Below, piece by piece: positions 35,396 to 44,563 of a stretch of DNA of 64,000 nucleotides. The translations under genes were made by a program, and so were the position numbers. The notes beneath the pieces are model-generated. The model saw nothing but the letters and a program-made list of their open reading frames with translations, had not been told where the DNA came from and ran no database searches. The DNA comes from Bradyrhizobium sp. dw_78 (GTDB taxonomy: Bacteria; Pseudomonadota; Alphaproteobacteria; Rhizobiales; Xanthobacteraceae), in NCBI RefSeq assembly GCF_018449525.1, contig NZ_JAAVUS010000009.1, positions 186,001 through 250,000 of the forward strand, read 5' to 3'. Within the stretch, counting starts at the first letter, position 1. The number at the start of each line of letters is the position of its first letter.

Positions 35396-35423
35396 AGTGG
35401 ATTACGCCTCCGGCTAATCCACT
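35396..35423. repeat. intergenic stem-loop element right of the array
   Basis: AGTGGATTA (35396-35404) and TAATCCACT (35415-35423) are perfect complements around CGCCTCCGGC. This wording (GGATTACGCCTCCGGCTAAT) is typical of dispersed intergenic repeats in several alphaproteobacteria. It lies about 70 bp beyond the truncated last repeat and may mark the edge of the inserted locus. Confidence 0.45.
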
Positions 35424-35513
35424 CCACGGGCTTCCCCAACGAGACGATTTAGCTGCATCATGATGGAACGCTAGCTGAGGACGAACGTTGGCTATGCTGA
35501 AAGCAGGCCCATC

Positions 35514-35684
35514 ATGCTCGTCTTCGTAGAAAAGATTCCGCCGCCGCTTCGTCCCCAGATATTCAACGATTACGCGGAGCAGGATGCCGCGCTCGCGGCG
35601 CGTGAACGCCAGGCAGACTGGGTTGGCCGCGCTGTGGATACGCTTGCGCAGGCCTGGAAAGGCTGGACGTCCAAACGTAGATAA
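35514..35684 (+). CDS. small hypothetical protein (56 aa)
   Basis: An ORF of 56 codons, MLVFVEKIPPPLRPQIFNDY and onward, ending in a basic WKGWTSKRR tail, is preceded by a weak AGCAGG. Composition is protein-like (mixed charged and hydrophobic, amphipathic second half) and it fills the gap between the array and the next gene. I do not recognise it. It could be a real small protein or chance coding potential in GC-rich DNA. Confidence 0.4.
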   Translation: MLVFVEKIPPPLRPQIFNDYAEQDAALAARERQADWVGRAVDTLAQAWKGWTSKRR

Positions 35685-35767
35685 CTCCAGCGGCCCCTCC
35701 GAAGCGGTCCCGCCGCGATCATCAAGCGCGCCGAATGCGTCCGTTCATCGCCTGTCACCGCCCTGGC

Positions 35768-36748
35768 CTATCCAGCGGCGCGCTCAAGCGACACGACGTT
35801 GCGCCAGAAGCGTTGCAGGCTGTCGACGCCGCCGGCCGTGGAACTCCAGATCGTGGTGTCGCAGATCAGCAGGCGGCCCGGAAATACATCGGATTTCGTT
35901 TGCAGCAAGGCATCGAAATCGTGCCTCCCGCCTGCGGTAAAAGGATGCGGCGGTGCGCCGAGATCGATCGGCTGGCGCGCCAGCACGTCGAGCTTGTCCA
36001 TGCTGCCGCCCAGCCGTTCGAAATGCGGCAGATGCGGATGGAGGTTGAAAGTCGTCACGCCCTCCATCAGCCCGGCCCGATCGAGCTCCGTGGCGATGGC
36101 AAGCGGCGCCGGCGAGCCATCCGGCAGTTTTGCCGGCCGCAGGCCGAAGCGATTCCGAACCGACAGGCCCAGCCCATCGAGAAGCGAAATGCCGAAATCG
36201 CCAAACGCCTGCCGCGCCGGAATGGCGGGATCGCCATGATGATGGAATTCGAGTTCCTGCCGGCTGAGCCGTTCGTGCTCGGGCAATTCGCCGGAATTGC
36301 CGATGTCGTGATGGGGGCAGACGAAGAGCGTATGGTCCGGATCATCGAGAAACGAGCGGATGGCGCTGATTTCCGCATCGCTCGCCTGCTGCTCCGTGAT
36401 GGACGAGTCGAAGCTGATGATAACCAGCGTATCGACGCCGGCGAGAAATTCGGCGTCGAGGGCGTTCAAACCGGCGTCCGTCCTGCGTTCGGCGCGCCGG
36501 ACCGGATTTCCGCTCCATGAGGCAGCCAAGTCGGCGAACAGCTTGAAATTCGCCAGCTGGATATGGTCCAGAAAGCCGATTACGCTCTGATCGAATTTCG
36601 TCGGATCGGCAAATTGCTCGAACCGCGGCCAGAACAGCCGGCGGAGTTCGAACAGCGCAGGAAACCGGTCCTCCAGGATCCCGAGCGGGGCCGCAGCCTC
36701 GTCCGGGCGGCTCCAGGCGAAATATAACGCGACTTGCCGGCCTGCCAT
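35768..36748 (-). CDS. hypothetical protein, possibly glutamine-amidotransferase-like fold
   Basis: A 326-residue soluble protein with no signal peptide after choosing ATG 36748, which has GGAGAG upstream. The centre (DTLVIISFDSSITEQQASDA...FVCPHHDIGNSG) reads like an alternating alpha/beta domain in which a flavodoxin- or ThuA-like fold is possible. A His-rich LEFHHHGDPAIPA and NLHPHLPHFERLGG could bind metal. No family is recognised with confidence. It stands alone between the array and the thioesterase operon. Confidence 0.65.
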   Translation of the reverse strand: MAGRQVALYFAWSRPDEAAAPLGILEDRFPALFELRRLFWPRFEQFADPTKFDQSVIGFLDHIQLANFKLFADLAASWSGNPVRRAERRTDAGLNALDAEFLAGVDTLVIISFDSSITEQQASDAEISAIRSFLDDPDHTLFVCPHHDIGNSGELPEHERLSRQELEFHHHGDPAIPARQAFGDFGISLLDGLGLSVRNRFGLRPAKLPDGSPAPLAIATELDRAGLMEGVTTFNLHPHLPHFERLGGSMDKLDVLARQPIDLGAPPHPFTAGGRHDFDALLQTKSDVFPGRLLICDTTIWSSTAGGVDSLQRFWRNVVSLERAAG

Positions 36749-36867
36749 CGCGGCTCTCCGTTCTACAAATCCGTATCTCGCCATGTATCGGCTGCAAACG
36801 GGCCGCCGTCAAATCGGTGATGCACCGGAAGGTCCGAGAAGCCGGACAAGTCTACTGGGGACGGAAT

Positions 36868-37281
36868 TCATATCAGCTTCCAGGTGGATGTCGCGTGGGC
36901 GATCGTCTCGCCCGCCTTGTCCCTTGCATATGATTGCAGGAAAAAGACCTTGCGGCCGCGTTTCAGGAAGGTGGCGCGGCACGTCACCGGACCGCTCCGC
37001 GCCGGCGCGAAATATTGCACCTTCATCTCGAGCGTCGCACCGGCGCTGTAGTGATGCTTGAGGAGATGTCCCATCGAGATGTCGAGGGCCATTGCGAGAA
37101 TCCCTCCGTGCAACGACCCCTGCGGGTTGAACATCGGCGGCTTCACCTCGAAACATACCACGCACGTCTCCTCCTCATAGGAGACATCCATTCCGAAAAA
37201 GCGCGAGAGGAAGAAAGACCCGAATTCGTGACGTCCGTCTCCGATCGCCCTTTCCAGCATCAACCTCGCATCGTCTTCCAT
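36868..37281 (-). CDS. PaaI family hotdog-fold thioesterase
   Basis: A 137-residue hotdog protein with the PaaI active-site motif NPQGSLHGGILAMALDISMG, whose Asp/Gly region activates water to hydrolyse acyl-CoA thioesters. It lies 7 bp after the CaiB gene and after the HAD gene on the same strand, so the three form an operon. It probably releases CoA from stalled intermediates of the same pathway. Confidence 0.85.
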   Translation of the reverse strand: MEDDARLMLERAIGDGRHEFGSFFLSRFFGMDVSYEEETCVVCFEVKPPMFNPQGSLHGGILAMALDISMGHLLKHHYSAGATLEMKVQYFAPARSGPVTCRATFLKRGRKVFFLQSYARDKAGETIAHATSTWKLI

Positions 37282-37288
37282 CGCGACC

Positions 37289-38530
37289 TCACTCGGCAGG
37301 CTGCTTCAGAGGCGCTGGCCGGCCGAAAGCCCCGGCCGCCGCGAACTTCGCCAATGCGTCGGATGACCACCCAAGCCATTCCAAAAACACCTCCGACGTG
37401 TGCTCGCCGAGCAGCGGCGGCGGGGTCGACGGCGCTGGCGCAAGATCGTCGAACCGGAGCGGCCTGGCGACGAACTTCACCTCACCGGCCACCTCGTGCC
37501 GGACCGACTGAACCATGTTGCGCTCCACCAGTTGCGGCGTCTCGCACACTTCGCCGACCGTCTTGATGGCGCCGCACGGGATTCCCGCCTTATGCAGCAC
37601 CTTCAACCATGCGGAACGCGTGCGCGAGACGAAGATCGGCTTCAGCAGTTCGACCAGCGCCGGCCTGTTGGCAGCCCGCTTCGGAGCGGCGTCGAAGCGC
37701 GGGTCCGTTTCCAGCTCCTTCCGCTCGATGACTTCGCAGAAAATACCCCAGAACTTGTCGTTCGCGACGCCGACGTTGAACCAGCCGTCGCTCGCTTCGA
37801 ACGTCTCGTAAGGGCTGATCGTGGGGTGTACGTTGCCGCGGCGCTTCGGGCTCTCGCCCGAAGCGAAATACATGCCGGCATTGAAGGTCAGCAGTGAGGC
37901 CATTGCGTCGAGCATGGAAACGTCAACCCGCACCCCCTGTCCGGTCTTTTCCCGCTTCATCAGGGCCGCAAGCACCGCCTGCGAAGCGTAGAGGCCGGTC
38001 ACGAGATCAGCGATCGAAGTTCCAACCTTCATCGGCGGGCCGTTCGGATCACCCGTGATATCCATCACTCCGCCTTCGCCCTGCAGGATCAGGTCGTATC
38101 CCGGCCGGTCCGCATCCGGTCCGGTCCGTCCGAAGCCGGAGATGCTGCACTGGACGAGACGCGGGTTTTTCGTGCTCATCGCCTGATAGCTCAGCCCCCA
38201 TTTGTCCAGCGTGCCCGGCCGGAAATTATCGATGACGACATCGGCCACGCCGGCCAGGGCCATCACGACGTCGCGGCCGGCGGGCGACTTCAGATCGACC
38301 GCGCAGCTTCGCTTGTTGCGGTTCACCGACAGGAAGTAAGCGCTCTCGGTCCCGATGAACGGAGGTCCGTAACGGCGGCTTTCGTCGCCGTGACGGGGAT
38401 CCTCGATCTTGACGACGTCTGCACCGAGGTCGCCAAGATGCATCGTCGCAAACGGGCCGGATACGACCCGGCAAAGGTCAAGGACCTTGATTCCCGAGAG
38501 CGCTTCCGTCCTAGACGATCGCATCGGCAA
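37289..38530 (-). CDS. CaiB/BaiF (class III) CoA-transferase
   Basis: A 413-residue class III CoA-transferase. The opening IKVLDLCRVVSGPFATMHLG, the middle NRNKRSCAVDL and the catalytic Asp in GYDLILQGEGGVM are as in FRC/CaiB enzymes, and the C-terminal PPLLGEHTSEVF is typical. It moves CoA between carboxylic acids. The start overlaps the end of the upstream HAD gene by up to 20 bp (an internal ATG at 38524 would give 14), so translation is coupled. Confidence 0.9.
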   Translation of the reverse strand: MPMRSSRTEALSGIKVLDLCRVVSGPFATMHLGDLGADVVKIEDPRHGDESRRYGPPFIGTESAYFLSVNRNKRSCAVDLKSPAGRDVVMALAGVADVVIDNFRPGTLDKWGLSYQAMSTKNPRLVQCSISGFGRTGPDADRPGYDLILQGEGGVMDITGDPNGPPMKVGTSIADLVTGLYASQAVLAALMKREKTGQGVRVDVSMLDAMASLLTFNAGMYFASGESPKRRGNVHPTISPYETFEASDGWFNVGVANDKFWGIFCEVIERKELETDPRFDAAPKRAANRPALVELLKPIFVSRTRSAWLKVLHKAGIPCGAIKTVGEVCETPQLVERNMVQSVRHEVAGEVKFVARPLRFDDLAPAPSTPPPLLGEHTSEVFLEWLGWSSDALAKFAAAGAFGRPAPLKQPAE

Positions 38531-39212
38531 GATCTTTCATGGTCGGAACCAGAATGTCGGGTTGATGGGGCGTTTCGCCGAACGGCCGGCTCCGCCGGTC
38601 GATGAAGGCCGTCCGCATGCCGGCCGACTTGGCACCGATGCAATCGAACGCGTGGTTGGCAACAAACAACACCTGATCCGGCTTCAATCCGATCAGCTCG
38701 GCCGCCTTGGTATAGGTCGCGACATGCGGCTTGAAGGAATTCGCTTCCGCGACCGAAATCACCTTGTCGAATGGGATCTTGTGATACTTCTTGGCGGTCT
38801 CGAGCATGTCGGGATCGCCGTTGGACAGCACGACGAGCTTGTATTTCGTCTGGAGCTTGGCGAGCGCCGCCGGCACTTCCGGGAACGGTTTGAGCTTCTC
38901 GATCTCGCCGACCAGATAGCGGACGTCTTCCTTCGTGTGCTTGATCCCGGCGCGGTCCATGACGAACCCGACCGACCGATGACCGATTTCCCGATACGGC
39001 GTGTGCTCGCGGTGCAGCAAGGCGTCGATCATCGAGTTCTCGAAATGGGTGCGGCGCCACCACGTCACGAAGGAATTCGGGTTACCGGTCCAGCCCTTTT
39101 CCTTCAGGAACGGCGTCGCGATCGCCGTCAGTCCGCCCTGCATGTCGACCACGGTGCCGTACTGGTCGAACATGCAAACTTTCACGCTGTCCTTGATCTC
39201 TTCGTAGCTCAC
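38511..39212 (-). CDS. haloacid dehalogenase type II-like hydrolase
   Basis: A 233-residue HAD hydrolase of the L-2-haloacid dehalogenase group. It has FDQYGTVVDM with the nucleophile Asp, LSNGDPDML with the Ser/Asn motif, the Lys in ANSFKPH and VANHAFDCIGAKSAG. The usual FDxYGTL is conserved as FDQYGTV. Real dehalogenase activity on 2-haloalkanoates is plausible. It is first in an operon with a CoA-transferase and a thioesterase, divergent from a LysR regulator, which suggests a small carboxylic-acid pathway. Confidence 0.87.
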   Translation of the reverse strand: MSYEEIKDSVKVCMFDQYGTVVDMQGGLTAIATPFLKEKGWTGNPNSFVTWWRRTHFENSMIDALLHREHTPYREIGHRSVGFVMDRAGIKHTKEDVRYLVGEIEKLKPFPEVPAALAKLQTKYKLVVLSNGDPDMLETAKKYHKIPFDKVISVAEANSFKPHVATYTKAAELIGLKPDQVLFVANHAFDCIGAKSAGMRTAFIDRRSRPFGETPHQPDILVPTMKDLADAIV

Positions 39213-39329
39213 GTCGCTCTCCTGTCAGTTGGATCCGCATGCAGAGGTGGTAGCGAAATCCCCATCATCCGCTAAATGGATTTGTGCTCTCTCGTTATTT
39301 GCCCTATGAATAATGGAGAGGAACGATCC

Positions 39330-40229
39330 ATGAGCCTTAGGTCCGTCGACCTGAATCTTCTCGTCGCGCTTGAAGCGCTGTTGTCGGAACGCCATGTCAC
39401 GAAGGCCTCGGAGCGAGTCGGCCTCAGCCAGCCCGCGATGAGCAACGCGTTGAGCCGGCTGCGCGGCATGTTCGGAGACGAATTGCTGGTGCGAACGTCG
39501 ACCGGAATGAAGCCGACACCCCGCGCCATGGAACTCGCGGAGCCGCTGCGGCAGGTCCTGCGGCAGGTCGAGCGCGTCTTGGAAAGCGACGGCGGCTTCG
39601 ATCCGGAGAGCTCCGAACGGACCTTCACGATCCGCATGTCCGACATCCTCGCCTGCCTGGTCTTGCCGCGCCTGATGGCGCAAAAGCCCGCATCGCCACG
39701 CATCGGGTTCAACGTGCTGCATCTGCCGCCGGCCAACACGGTTGACGCCCTGGAACGCGACGAGGTCGACATCGCCGTCAGCATGGGACTGGATCACTCC
39801 AACTCCATCAGGTCCGAAAAGCTTCTGACCGACCGCATGGTCTGCATCATGCGCAAGGCGCACCCCGCAGCGAAGAAGTTCTCGTTCGAGAGCTTCGTCT
39901 CGCAGCAACACGTAAAGGTCTCCATGAGCCCGACCGACATGCGGTTCGTGGACGACATGCTCGCCGAACTCGGCCATCATCGGAACATCGTCCTCAACGT
40001 TCCGCATTGGCTGGTCGTGCCGCATGTGCTGAAGCAGACCGACCTTCTCGCCGTGATGCCCGGCCACCTCGCCGCGGCGTTGATGGATGACGGCTTGCGC
40101 CTGGTCGAGGTCCCATTCGAGTCCGCGCCATTCGACTGGATGATGTACTGGCATCGGCGGCACGACCAAAGCAATGCTAACCGTTGGCTTCGCGAACGGG
40201 TCCGGCTGGTGTGCTCCGAACTCGGCTAG
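39330..40229 (+). CDS. LysR family transcriptional regulator
   Basis: A 299-residue LTTR with the HTH SERHVTKASERVGLSQPAMS near residues 19-38 and a PBP2-type effector domain (FTIRMSDILACLVLPRLM). The N-terminal MSLRSVDLNLLVALEALL resembles the NodD/NahR/LinR branch. It is divergent from the HAD-CaiB-thioesterase operon, with a 117-bp gap, and is likely its activator. The start at 39330 follows GGAGAGG. The 3' end overlaps the convergent MFS gene by 4 bp. Confidence 0.9.
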   Translation: MSLRSVDLNLLVALEALLSERHVTKASERVGLSQPAMSNALSRLRGMFGDELLVRTSTGMKPTPRAMELAEPLRQVLRQVERVLESDGGFDPESSERTFTIRMSDILACLVLPRLMAQKPASPRIGFNVLHLPPANTVDALERDEVDIAVSMGLDHSNSIRSEKLLTDRMVCIMRKAHPAAKKFSFESFVSQQHVKVSMSPTDMRFVDDMLAELGHHRNIVLNVPHWLVVPHVLKQTDLLAVMPGHLAAALMDDGLRLVEVPFESAPFDWMMYWHRRHDQSNANRWLRERVRLVCSELG

Positions 40230-41644
40230 GTCGTAAGACCGGCGACGGGCCTGCCCGACGCCATGACAGCCGGCTCTTCGAGGACCGCCTCCGAGACCTC
40301 CTCGAGCGCCCTTCCCTTGGTTTCGAAGCCGAACACCAGGAAGACGACGGCTTGGAACAGCAGAGTTCCTGCAAGAGCGAAAAGCACTCCCATCAGTCCT
40401 TGCCAGGCGAAGATCGCGACCACGGCGAACTGCACCAGGGCCGTGGCGATACGGCCCGCGGTCGCGCAGATGGCCGTGCCGCGCAGCCTGTACCTCGTCG
40501 GGAACAATTCAGGCACGTGCATTGCGAAGCCGGTCGCGAGCATGACGTAGATCGACGTGACGAGGCAGAAGCCGACCGTCACGAGCGGAGCGCCGTCGGA
40601 CATGAACGGATAGGCGACGCCGAAGGCCGCGGCCGCAAGCGAGGATCCGACGATCGAGGCCCTCCTGCCGATCAGATCGGCCAGCACAAGTCCGATCAAT
40701 GAGCCGACGGGACCGCCGAGCGACATCAGCGTCGTGTAGCCCAGCGACGACACCACGCTATGGCCGCCCTTGATCAAAAAGGTCGGCAACCAGCCGATGA
40801 AGCCGTACAGACTGAACCCGACCACGATGTGCAGGAGACTGCCAAGCAGCGTGCGGCCGAGATACGGCGGCTGGAAAAGTTTCCAGACCGAGCCGGTGGC
40901 CTCCACAGTCCCATTTTCCGGACCGATCGGCGGTAGCGGACCTTTGCGGGCGGCTTGGGCCTCGATGGCGGCAAGGATCGTCTCGGCCTCCTCCGCACGG
41001 CCATGCGAGGCCAGCCACCGAGGGGATTCCGGCATCGACTTCCGCAACACCCAGATGATCATCGCAAGAACGCCGACGATACCGAACATATAGCGCCAGC
41101 CCAGGTTGGGAATGACCCACAAGCCGGTCATGGAGGACGCGAACAGCGAGAAGTTGGTGATGACCGCGAGCAAGCCGATCCAGCGGCCACGCGAAGAAGC
41201 CGGCACGAACTCGGTCAAGGTGGCATACCCCACCACGATTTCCGCCCCCAGACCGATGCCGATGAAGAACCGGGCCGCGATCAATGCGCCCATGCTAGGA
41301 GCCACCGCCGCAGCCAGCGACGCCAGTCCGAAGATCGCCAGATTGATCTGATAGGAGAAGCGCCGGCCGTAGCGATCCCCGAGAATTCCGGAGAACCATG
41401 CGCCGAGCGTCATGCCGATGAATGTCGCCGAGATGAACGCGGCATTCAAATCGAGCGTCGACCACCCCTCCTTCAATACCGCGCCGAGCACGCCCCCGGC
41501 CAGATAGATGTCGAACGCATCCAGGAACATCCCCGCGCCGATGAGTCCCAGGATGCGCCAGTGAAAGCCACAGATCGGAAGGCGATCGAGTCGCGCGCCG
41601 GCATTGACCGATGTCAGTTTGGAGATTCCGGGGCCTGCGTGCAT
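40226..41644 (-). CDS. MFS transporter (aromatic acid/sugar acid symporter type)
   Basis: A 472-residue 12-helix permease with GDRYGRRFSYQINL between helices 2 and 3, RFFIGIGLGAEIVVGYATLTEF, and DLIGRRASIVG after helix 8. This pattern is typical of the AAHS/SHS subfamily that imports aromatic or small organic acids with protons. Start ATG 41644 follows AAGGGAAG. Together with the neighbouring LysR and CoA-transferase operon it probably imports that pathway's substrate. Confidence 0.88.
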   Translation of the reverse strand: MHAGPGISKLTSVNAGARLDRLPICGFHWRILGLIGAGMFLDAFDIYLAGGVLGAVLKEGWSTLDLNAAFISATFIGMTLGAWFSGILGDRYGRRFSYQINLAIFGLASLAAAVAPSMGALIAARFFIGIGLGAEIVVGYATLTEFVPASSRGRWIGLLAVITNFSLFASSMTGLWVIPNLGWRYMFGIVGVLAMIIWVLRKSMPESPRWLASHGRAEEAETILAAIEAQAARKGPLPPIGPENGTVEATGSVWKLFQPPYLGRTLLGSLLHIVVGFSLYGFIGWLPTFLIKGGHSVVSSLGYTTLMSLGGPVGSLIGLVLADLIGRRASIVGSSLAAAAFGVAYPFMSDGAPLVTVGFCLVTSIYVMLATGFAMHVPELFPTRYRLRGTAICATAGRIATALVQFAVVAIFAWQGLMGVLFALAGTLLFQAVVFLVFGFETKGRALEEVSEAVLEEPAVMASGRPVAGLTT

Positions 41645-42072
41645 GTTTCTTCCCTTGCAAGAACTCGGCTCCCTCCTGGGGAGCCCTTTGACTTTTGGCA
41701 AGACATTGATGTGACCCGGCGAAACGAAGCCAATCGAAATTCCGAATTGCACTATTCGGTGCTTTTATGGGCTAATTGCCGCCCGGTCGCGAAGGATTGA
41801 ATACCGGGTGCAGCGTCATCACAATGCCCCCCGGCCTTGTACCGAGCGGATCTGCGAGGGGCATGTTGGCGCCAAAACCGATCGCCGCTCAGAGCATCGG
41901 ACGCCATCACAGCTGCCAGGTGTGAAGCGTCCGATCGCATTGACCTCTATGGAGAGGGTCGCCATATGATCTCAAGGGAAGTGAAGAAGGTCTCCGCTTT
42001 GACACGGGTGTGAATGCGGCCGGCTTCCCAAATCGCTCCGCACATGCTGTGGGCTTCGTCCGGGAGTACGTC
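41645..42072. other. intergenic region, about 430 bp, no gene seen
   Basis: This gap between the divergent MFS and luciferase-like genes must hold both promoters. I see no convincing ORF, RNA gene or repeat. The only notable features are the ribosome-binding sites at its two ends (AAGGGAAG on minus, GGGAG on plus). Confidence 0.5.
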
Positions 42073-43059
42073 ATGACGCCTCTGTCGATCCTCGAACTGG
42101 TCCGCGTTACCGAGGACACGGACGCGCGCGGCGCGCTCGACAATGCCCGCGATCTCGCGGCCCATGCCGAGAAATGGGGCTATCGCCGCATCTGGGTCGC
42201 CGAGCATCACAACATGCCGGGCATCGCCAGCGCCGCGACATCGGTCGTGCTTGCCCATATCGCCGCGGGGTCCACCAGCATCCGGGTCGGCGCTGGCGGC
42301 ATCATGCTGCCCAACCACGCGCCCTACGTCATCGCCGAACAGTTCGGCACCCTGGCACGGCTGTTTCCGGGCCGCGTCGACCTCGGGCTCGGGCGCGCGC
42401 CGGGCACCGACCAACTGACGCTGCGCGCCTTGCGCCGAACGCCCGACGCGGCCGAGAATTTTCCGCAGGACGTTCTGGAGGTGCAGGCTTTCCTGGCACC
42501 GGCCGGTCCCAACCAGCGCATCCAGGCGGTGCCGGCGGCGGGGACGGAAGTGCCGCTCTGGATTTTGGGCTCAAGCCATTTCGGCGCGATGCTGGCCGCC
42601 GAACTCGGGCTCCCCTATGCCTTCGCTTCGCATTTCGCGCCCGATGAGCTGATTCCGGCGCTGCAGATCTATCGCAGCCGCTTCAAGCCCTCCGAACAGC
42701 TGGATCGTCCCTATGCAATGGTCGGCGTCAACATCATCGCCGCCGGCAGCGACGCCGAAGCACGCCGGCTGGCCACGACGCAGCAGATGTCGTTTGCGAA
42801 TATCTTTCGCGGCGCACGCGGCCTGAGCCAGCCGCCGATCGACGACATCGAAAGCTACTGGTCGCCAGCGGAAAAGGCGCAGGCGATGCGCATGCTCGCG
42901 CGTTCCATCGTCGGATCGCCCGATACGGTCCGCTCTGGTATCGACGCGCTGGTCAGGGAAACCAGCGCCGACGAACTCATCGTCGTGTCCGATGTCTACG
43001 ATCATGCCACACGGCTGCGCTCCTTCGAACTGATCGCCGACATTGCCGGGATCAACTAG
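42073..43059 (+). CDS. LLM class flavin-dependent oxidoreductase
   Basis: A 328-residue bacterial-luciferase-like monooxygenase. MTPLSILELVRVTE, RIWVAEHHNMPGIASAA, VGAGGIMLPNHAPYVIAEQ and FPGRVDLGLGRAPGTD are the standard motifs of the YhbW/MsnO8 subgroup. It would use reduced FMN delivered by a separate reductase. Start ATG 42073 has GGGAG upstream. It is a single gene with no clear partner reductase in the window. Confidence 0.88.
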   Translation: MTPLSILELVRVTEDTDARGALDNARDLAAHAEKWGYRRIWVAEHHNMPGIASAATSVVLAHIAAGSTSIRVGAGGIMLPNHAPYVIAEQFGTLARLFPGRVDLGLGRAPGTDQLTLRALRRTPDAAENFPQDVLEVQAFLAPAGPNQRIQAVPAAGTEVPLWILGSSHFGAMLAAELGLPYAFASHFAPDELIPALQIYRSRFKPSEQLDRPYAMVGVNIIAAGSDAEARRLATTQQMSFANIFRGARGLSQPPIDDIESYWSPAEKAQAMRMLARSIVGSPDTVRSGIDALVRETSADELIVVSDVYDHATRLRSFELIADIAGIN

Positions 43060-43086
43060 CGCGAGACCGGAAGAGACACTCTTGAT

Positions 43087-43245
43087 TCAGTCGCAATCGA
43101 CGCGACCGATGGCGATGCAATCGCGCCGCTGAATGGCCGCCTGAAGATAAGGGAACAGCCACAGTCCGGCAAAGATGACGCCAATGATCGCAAGGAGAAC
43201 AATGATCGGTAGCAGGTCGGGACGCCGACGGCTTGGCTCAGTCAT
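43087..43245 (-). CDS. small membrane protein (52 aa)
   Basis: A 52-residue ORF: a basic N-terminus (MTEPSRRRPD), one membrane helix (LLPIIVLLAIIGVIFAGLWL) and a Cys-containing tail QRRDCIAIGRVDCD. The layout is a recurring small protein in Bradyrhizobium-type genomes. The start overlaps the 3' end of the SnoaL-like gene by 8 bp, which indicates translational coupling and supports it being real. Function unknown. Confidence 0.6.
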   Translation of the reverse strand: MTEPSRRRPDLLPIIVLLAIIGVIFAGLWLFPYLQAAIQRRDCIAIGRVDCD

Positions 43246-43690
43246 CGACTGTCGCCTTCAGCGAGCGCGGCGTCAATGCGTTCCAAGCCGCAAGAGAGTC
43301 CATGTAGTCTCTCCAATGCGAGATCTTCCGGTTTTCGATCTTGATGATCGAGCAAAATCGATTGTTATACTTCACACCAGTCGCGAGGATAGTCCCACGC
43401 ACTTCGTATTCGATGACGACGACACGGCCGTCATCAGTCTTATGGATAATCAGCCTATCGGCAGATTGAAGCGCGATGTTGTCGCAATACCCCTTGAACT
43501 GGGCCATCAGATCTGCACGGCCTTGGATCACACGAGGCCAACCAGGGAAATCGTAGAGGACCTCGTAGACGACGTTGTCGGAGACGATGTCGAAGTAGTG
43601 CTCGCCGTCAACGAGGTCGCTGAGCGCCCCCCGAACCAGATCGAAATAGGGGCTCGCGGCCTCATAGGCAGCGTATTCCGAATTCGGCAT
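43238..43690 (-). CDS. SnoaL-like / NTF2-fold protein
   Basis: A 150-residue protein beginning MPNSEYAAYEAASPYFDLVR. The cone-shaped NTF2 fold is suggested by VVYEVLYDFPGWPRVIQGRA and the closing KIENRKISHWRDYMDSLAAW, a hallmark of SnoaL-like polyketide cyclase and ketosteroid-isomerase relatives. The substrate is unknown. It is next to a decayed SDR gene on the opposite strand. Confidence 0.82.
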   Translation of the reverse strand: MPNSEYAAYEAASPYFDLVRGALSDLVDGEHYFDIVSDNVVYEVLYDFPGWPRVIQGRADLMAQFKGYCDNIALQSADRLIIHKTDDGRVVVIEYEVRGTILATGVKYNNRFCSIIKIENRKISHWRDYMDSLAAWNALTPRSLKATVDD

Positions 43691-43751
43691 CTTGGACTCT
43701 CCATGCGCTTTGCGAGATTGCTTACCAAAGGAAGGTTACCTGTCTATTCGA

Positions 43752-44060
43752 GCTGCGGCCAAGGTGATGTCGTCTGGACAAGGCAGCGTCAGCAACAACA
43801 CGACTGGCATGCGGGAGGTGTACCGAGGCAGCAAGGCGGCACTGAACATGTTCATGCGCAGTTTTGCGACGCGCCATTTCGAAGATTCACGCGCGATGAT
43901 GCTGATGGCGGCCGGCTGGGTGCGGACCGATATGGGTGGGCCGGACGGCCGACTGAGTATCGAGGAGAGCGTTCCGAATCTGGTATAGGTTCTCCTCTCC
44001 GTGCAAGGTGCTCTTGGGCTGCAATATCTCGACTATCTTGGCCGCACCATTCCCTGGTGA
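43752..44060 (+). pseudogene. 5'-truncated SDR gene with an internal stop
   Basis: One frame reads SVSNNTTGMREVYRGSKAAL and then WVRTDMGGPDGRLSIEESVP, hits TAG at 43986-43988, then continues in the same frame as GALGLQYLDYLGRTIPW to TGA at 44058-44060. The YxxSK motif and the PWVRTDMGG-like turn are those of SDR enzymes, but the whole cofactor-binding half is missing. Truncation plus the amber codon show a dead gene. Confidence 0.6.
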
Positions 44061-44563
44061 GGTGTCGGCGTAGAAACTATCAGCACCGCCGCCAAGCCAC
44101 TCGATCGACGACTGTCGACTGCAATTGCCGCGTCACAGCTTCGTTGGTTATCCCCTTCTATTCCGCCGTTTCCCCTACTCCCACTCGATTGTTCTGAAGC
44201 ATCATAACGCATTGATCCATCGAGGAAAATCTTTCCGCTGACGACGAAGAACCGTATCCCGGATCCGTCAGAAATTCTCGCTCTTGAATTCAAAGGAGAA
44301 TTTCGGCGATCCGCGATTTGCTCGGTTTCAAAGACTATCGATATCGGCTGGCCTATTTTCCTCGAAGTTCTCCGCAAAAGCGGCGTCTCCAGCCTGCCAA
44401 AAAAGACCGTCAGCGATGGTGAAGTCCGTCGCCGTCAGTAGTGTGGCCCTCGCGCCGGTCGCGATACGGCGCACCATTCGCGGATTGAACGACGCCGCTT
44501 CAAGCGATCGCAGCTCGGCTTCCGACCGGATTACGGCAAGCGTCGCCGGCGACCTGCCGGGCG
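44061..44563. other. about 500 bp without a recognisable gene
   Basis: Both strands have open frames, but none resembles a known protein and none has a good ribosome-binding site. A minus-strand stretch (RISDGSGIRFFVVSGKIFLD) is protein-like but interrupted, so more gene decay is likely here, continuing the decay seen in the neighbouring SDR fragment. Confidence 0.4.
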
